Positions 61,648 to 64,000 of a DNA stretch of 64,000 nucleotides are shown here, one piece after another. The stretch comes from an uncultured Bacteroidales bacterium (GTDB lineage Bacteria > Bacteroidota > Bacteroidia > Bacteroidales > UBA932), in the NCBI GenBank assembly GCA_944322815.1, contig CALUQB010000007.1, positions 18,172 to 82,171 of the forward strand. The letters are read 5' to 3'. Each line of letters opens with the position of its first letter. The stretch's first letter is position 1. The notes beneath the pieces were generated by a model, which saw only the letters and a program-made list of their open reading frames with translations, had not been told where the DNA came from and searched no databases. The translations under genes and the position numbers were made by a program.

Positions 61648-63279
61648 TTATCTGTCAATATCAGGGATTACGTAGTCGAGGGTTCCTCCGATGGCTATCA
61701 GGTCCGCGATTTTCGCATTTCTGGAAATCGTGTCGACGCATGATACCAGAGGCAGGCCCGTAGAACGGAACTTCACTCTGTACGGGAACTTGTCTCCGTG
61801 GCTCTCGATAAATACGCCGAATTCGCCGCGGCTGCCTTCCACTGCCGAGTACCAGCATCCTTCGGGAAGCTTGATGACAGGTTTCACCTTCATCTGGTAT
61901 TCTCCTTCAGGAATATTGTCAATGAGCTGTTCAATGATCCGTAGACTTTCTTCTATTTCCTTTACTCTCACCATGTAACGTGAGAAGCAGTCCCCGTCGT
62001 GAAGGACTATTTCGTTGAAATCCACCCGGTCATAGACACCGTACGGATGTCTTTTCCTGACATCGCAGGCCCAGCCTGAAGCGCGTCCGGTACCTCCGGT
62101 GGCTCCGAATGATATCGCATCTTCGTGCGAAAGCACACCTGTGCCGATGAGCCTCTTCTCAGCTATTATGTTCCCGGTGAAAATGTCATGGTATTCTTTC
62201 ATCTTGGACCTCATGTAAGGTATGAACGCCTTGACATTTTTCACGAAATCAGGATGAATGTCTGCCTGGACTCCTCCGATGGTGTTGTATGTCTGGATGA
62301 GTCTGCCGCCGGTAGTCTGCTCCAGAATCTCCAGCACTTTTTCCCTGTCTCTGAATCCGAGGAAGAACACCTCCAGCGCACCCATATCCTGAGCCAGGCA
62401 GGAGATGAACAGAAGATGGGAGTCTATTCTCTGCAGCTCGTCCATGATGGTCCTGATGTATTGGATGCGGTCTGATACCTGCAGCCCCATGGCTTTCTCG
62501 ATGCACATGCAGAGTGCGTGTCTGTTCTGCATGGCTCCCAGATAGTCAAGCCTGTCGGTAAATCCTAAAGTCTGAGGATAAGTGCTTGTCTCACAGAGTT
62601 TTTCGATACCTCTGTGTATGTATCCGCAGTGAGGGTCTATCTTTTTGATGGTTTCACCCTCGAGTGATACGCAGAACCTGAGCACTCCATGTGTGGCAGG
62701 ATGCTGCGGTCCTATGTTGATCACATATTCTTCCTCGTTGAAAAGAGGCTGCCTTTTCAGGATATAGCTTCCGTCTTTCGTCAGTTCATAGCTTGGAGCG
62801 TCATCGTCAGCCAACTCGTTCTTCATGTTCAGAGGGTTGAGTGACTGGTCATAGTCCTTGCGCAGAGGATGCCCTTTCCAGTCATCTCTCAGGAAAAGTC
62901 TTCTGAGATCCGGATGCCCGATGAACTTGATGCCGAAAAAATCATAAGCTTCACGTTCGTTCAGGTTCGCACCTTTCCACAGATCATGTACTGACGGAAG
63001 ACTGGCATCGTCCCTGTTTCTGTCAGCCGTGGCAACGGTGATATTCTCACCGGTGTATGTGTTTTCGAGATGGTATATGCATCCGAGACCTTCTTCGCCC
63101 CAGTCCATGCCTGTCAGACTGCGCAGGAAATCGAATCCGCCTTCGTTTTTCAGGAATTCGGCAGCTTTCCGGAAATCCCCGGCCGGTATCCTGTAAAGAC
63201 CGTCTCCGAAGTCCGACCATACGGCGTTCAGGTCAGTCAATTTTGATTTTATGTCGATCTTTTTGTCCATATTCTTCAT
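61648..63279 (-). CDS. nuoCD: Complex I fused subunit CD
   Basis: A 543-residue fusion of the 30-kDa (NuoC, about 1-165) and 49-kDa (NuoD, about 180-543) hydrophilic subunits. NuoC shows DLWKGANLNEREAYDFFGI and HPDLRRLFLRDDW. NuoD shows NIGPQHPATHGVLRF with quinone-site His residues, PHCGYIHRGIEKL and, near the C-terminus, IGGTLDYVIPDIDR. NuoD does not carry the NiFe-binding Cys of hydrogenases. Fused CD is usual in Bacteroidetes. It follows nuoB by 79 bases. Confidence 0.95.
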   Translation of the reverse strand: MKNMDKKIDIKSKLTDLNAVWSDFGDGLYRIPAGDFRKAAEFLKNEGGFDFLRSLTGMDWGEEGLGCIYHLENTYTGENITVATADRNRDDASLPSVHDLWKGANLNEREAYDFFGIKFIGHPDLRRLFLRDDWKGHPLRKDYDQSLNPLNMKNELADDDAPSYELTKDGSYILKRQPLFNEEEYVINIGPQHPATHGVLRFCVSLEGETIKKIDPHCGYIHRGIEKLCETSTYPQTLGFTDRLDYLGAMQNRHALCMCIEKAMGLQVSDRIQYIRTIMDELQRIDSHLLFISCLAQDMGALEVFFLGFRDREKVLEILEQTTGGRLIQTYNTIGGVQADIHPDFVKNVKAFIPYMRSKMKEYHDIFTGNIIAEKRLIGTGVLSHEDAISFGATGGTGRASGWACDVRKRHPYGVYDRVDFNEIVLHDGDCFSRYMVRVKEIEESLRIIEQLIDNIPEGEYQMKVKPVIKLPEGCWYSAVEGSRGEFGVFIESHGDKFPYRVKFRSTGLPLVSCVDTISRNAKIADLIAIGGTLDYVIPDIDR

Positions 63280-63358
63280 ATTGGAGGGTGACTCAAAACG
63301 AGGGATTTCATTCAGCCGCCCTCAATGATAAACTTTTCTCAAAGCCTGTCCGCCGGAA

Positions 63359-64000
63359 CTATGCCAATCCGGACTCGTCGTATTCCTTGATATCTTCTAT
63401 GGTATTCGTATCTTCTCTCATACGCTTCTCATATTCCTTCTCGCTGATACCCTTGTTGAGTCCGCCGAGGAATTTCTGGGCCTTGACCTTGCGCTGCAAC
63501 TGCATCAGACCGTAGAGCATGGCTTCAGGTCTTGGCGGACATCCTGGAATATAGACATCCACAGGAATGATCTTGTCCACACCGTCCACTACATGGTATG
63601 ACTTTTTGAACGGGCCTCCGCTTATGGCGCATCCGCCTGTGGCGACAACGTATTTGGGATCAGCCATCTGGTCATACAGACGTTTGAGGACAGGGGCCAT
63701 CTTGTGCGTGATCGTACCTGCGACCATGATGAAGTCAGCCTGCCTTGGTGAAGAACGTGCTACCTCGAAACCGAAACGCGCGAAATCGTATCTGGCGGCA
63801 CCTATGGCCATGAACTCGATTCCGCAGCAGCTTGTGGCGAAGGTAAGCGGCCAGAGACTGTTGCTCCGGCCCCATTCTATCACGTCATCGAGACAGCCTA
63901 CTATCACGTTGGTCCCGTTTTCACGGAGTTCCTTCAGCATATCCTCGATATACTCGTTGTCGTTGAAATCCTCATATTTCATCGACTTGATGTTGACGTT
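63359..64000 (-). CDS. nuoB: Complex I subunit B (5' end probably outside the window)
   Basis: At least 207 residues of the PSST subunit holding cluster N2, the last Fe-S centre before quinone. The ligands are in [25 protein letters not shown] and [12 protein letters not shown]. An ATG at 63982 gives a complete-looking protein ([15 protein letters not shown]). The frame stays open to the right edge with codons reading NVNIKS, which resembles the start region of Bacteroides NuoB as I recall it. The true start may therefore lie beyond 64000. The C-terminal 40 residues form a charged tail longer than in E. coli. nuoA is expected just outside. Confidence 0.92.
   Translation of the reverse strand, partial: NVNIKSMKYEDFNDNEYIEDMLKELRENGTNVIVGCLDDVIEWGRSNSLWPLTFATSCCGIEFMAIGAARYDFARFGFEVARSSPRQADFIMVAGTITHKMAPVLKRLYDQMADPKYVVATGGCAISGGPFKKSYHVVDGVDKIIPVDVYIPGCPPRPEAMLYGLMQLQRKVKAQKFLGGLNKGISEKEYEKRMREDTNTIEDIKEYDESGLA

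Overview
The window is a stretch of chromosome from a member of the Bacteroidota, most likely order Bacteroidales. The genus cannot be fixed from the sequence alone; an Alistipes/Rikenellaceae-like gut bacterium of roughly 50% GC would fit. Four things point this way. Most promoters show the Bacteroidetes -7 element TAnnTTTG, usually extended to TAnnTTTGCA. Most genes lack a Shine-Dalgarno sequence. Families typical of the phylum are present (DUF4954, DUF4295, DUF4296, DUF4199). Complex I is the 11-subunit type with fused NuoCD and no NuoEFG next to it. No rRNA, tRNA, insertion sequence with a transposase, prophage or CRISPR array was seen. Genes fill more than 90% of the window.

Layout. 1-1.6 kb: the end of BamA and a Skp/OmpH chaperone (outer-membrane biogenesis). 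1.6-8.8 kb: a tight co-directional set of a gamma-alpha fused 2-oxoglutarate:ferredoxin oxidoreductase (KorA, KorB), NADP-type glutamate dehydrogenase, a DASS-family carboxylate transporter and an outer-membrane barrel, which reads as a glutamate/2-oxoglutarate/dicarboxylate module. 8.9-13.2 kb: a histone-like Hc1 protein, a Cu+-ATPase with a copper-chaperone-like domain fused at its C-terminus, and a MATE exporter. 13.2-16.7 kb: a four-gene cassette with its own promoter (PqqD-like protein, ABC exporter, HPr-kinase-like protein, S24/S26 peptidase). This resembles the transport and processing half of a peptide-natural-product locus but has no recognisable precursor. It is the best candidate for an undescribed system here.

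16.6-26.4 kb: housekeeping and proteolysis (Pth, L25/Ctc, a clostripain-like lipoprotein divergent from a DPP III lipoprotein, XerD, SulP, thymidine kinase, RsmI, a membrane-anchored helix-hairpin-helix protein). 26.5-30.2 kb: an aldehyde dehydrogenase and then an AT-rich islet with one AlbA_2/ATP-binding gene. Near-identical inverted ends and a 17-bp direct repeat flank this islet, which looks inserted next to the trpS 3' end. 30.2-41.3 kb: recA-trpS, a secreted alpha/beta hydrolase, rlmN, a patatin/outer-membrane barrel fusion, recX, a large DUF4954 protein, a glycosyltransferase and DUF4199.

41.3-54.3 kb: a translation-centred plus-strand run: thrS, infC (AUC start codon), rpmI, rplT, lepB, rpmB, rpmG, DUF4295, ftsY, pheT, a DUF4296 lipoprotein, an amidohydrolase, a radical SAM enzyme, dtd and deoC. 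54.4-64 kb: the minus-strand nuo operon, nuoB-CD-H-I-J-K-L-M-N, with nuoB open at the right edge. KorAB at one end can produce reduced ferredoxin. The NuoEFG-less complex at the other end lacks the NADH-input module and could plausibly accept electrons from such a carrier.

Limits: all names come from reading motifs and overall protein similarity by eye. No database search was run. Promoters and RNA structures are pattern matches, not measured.
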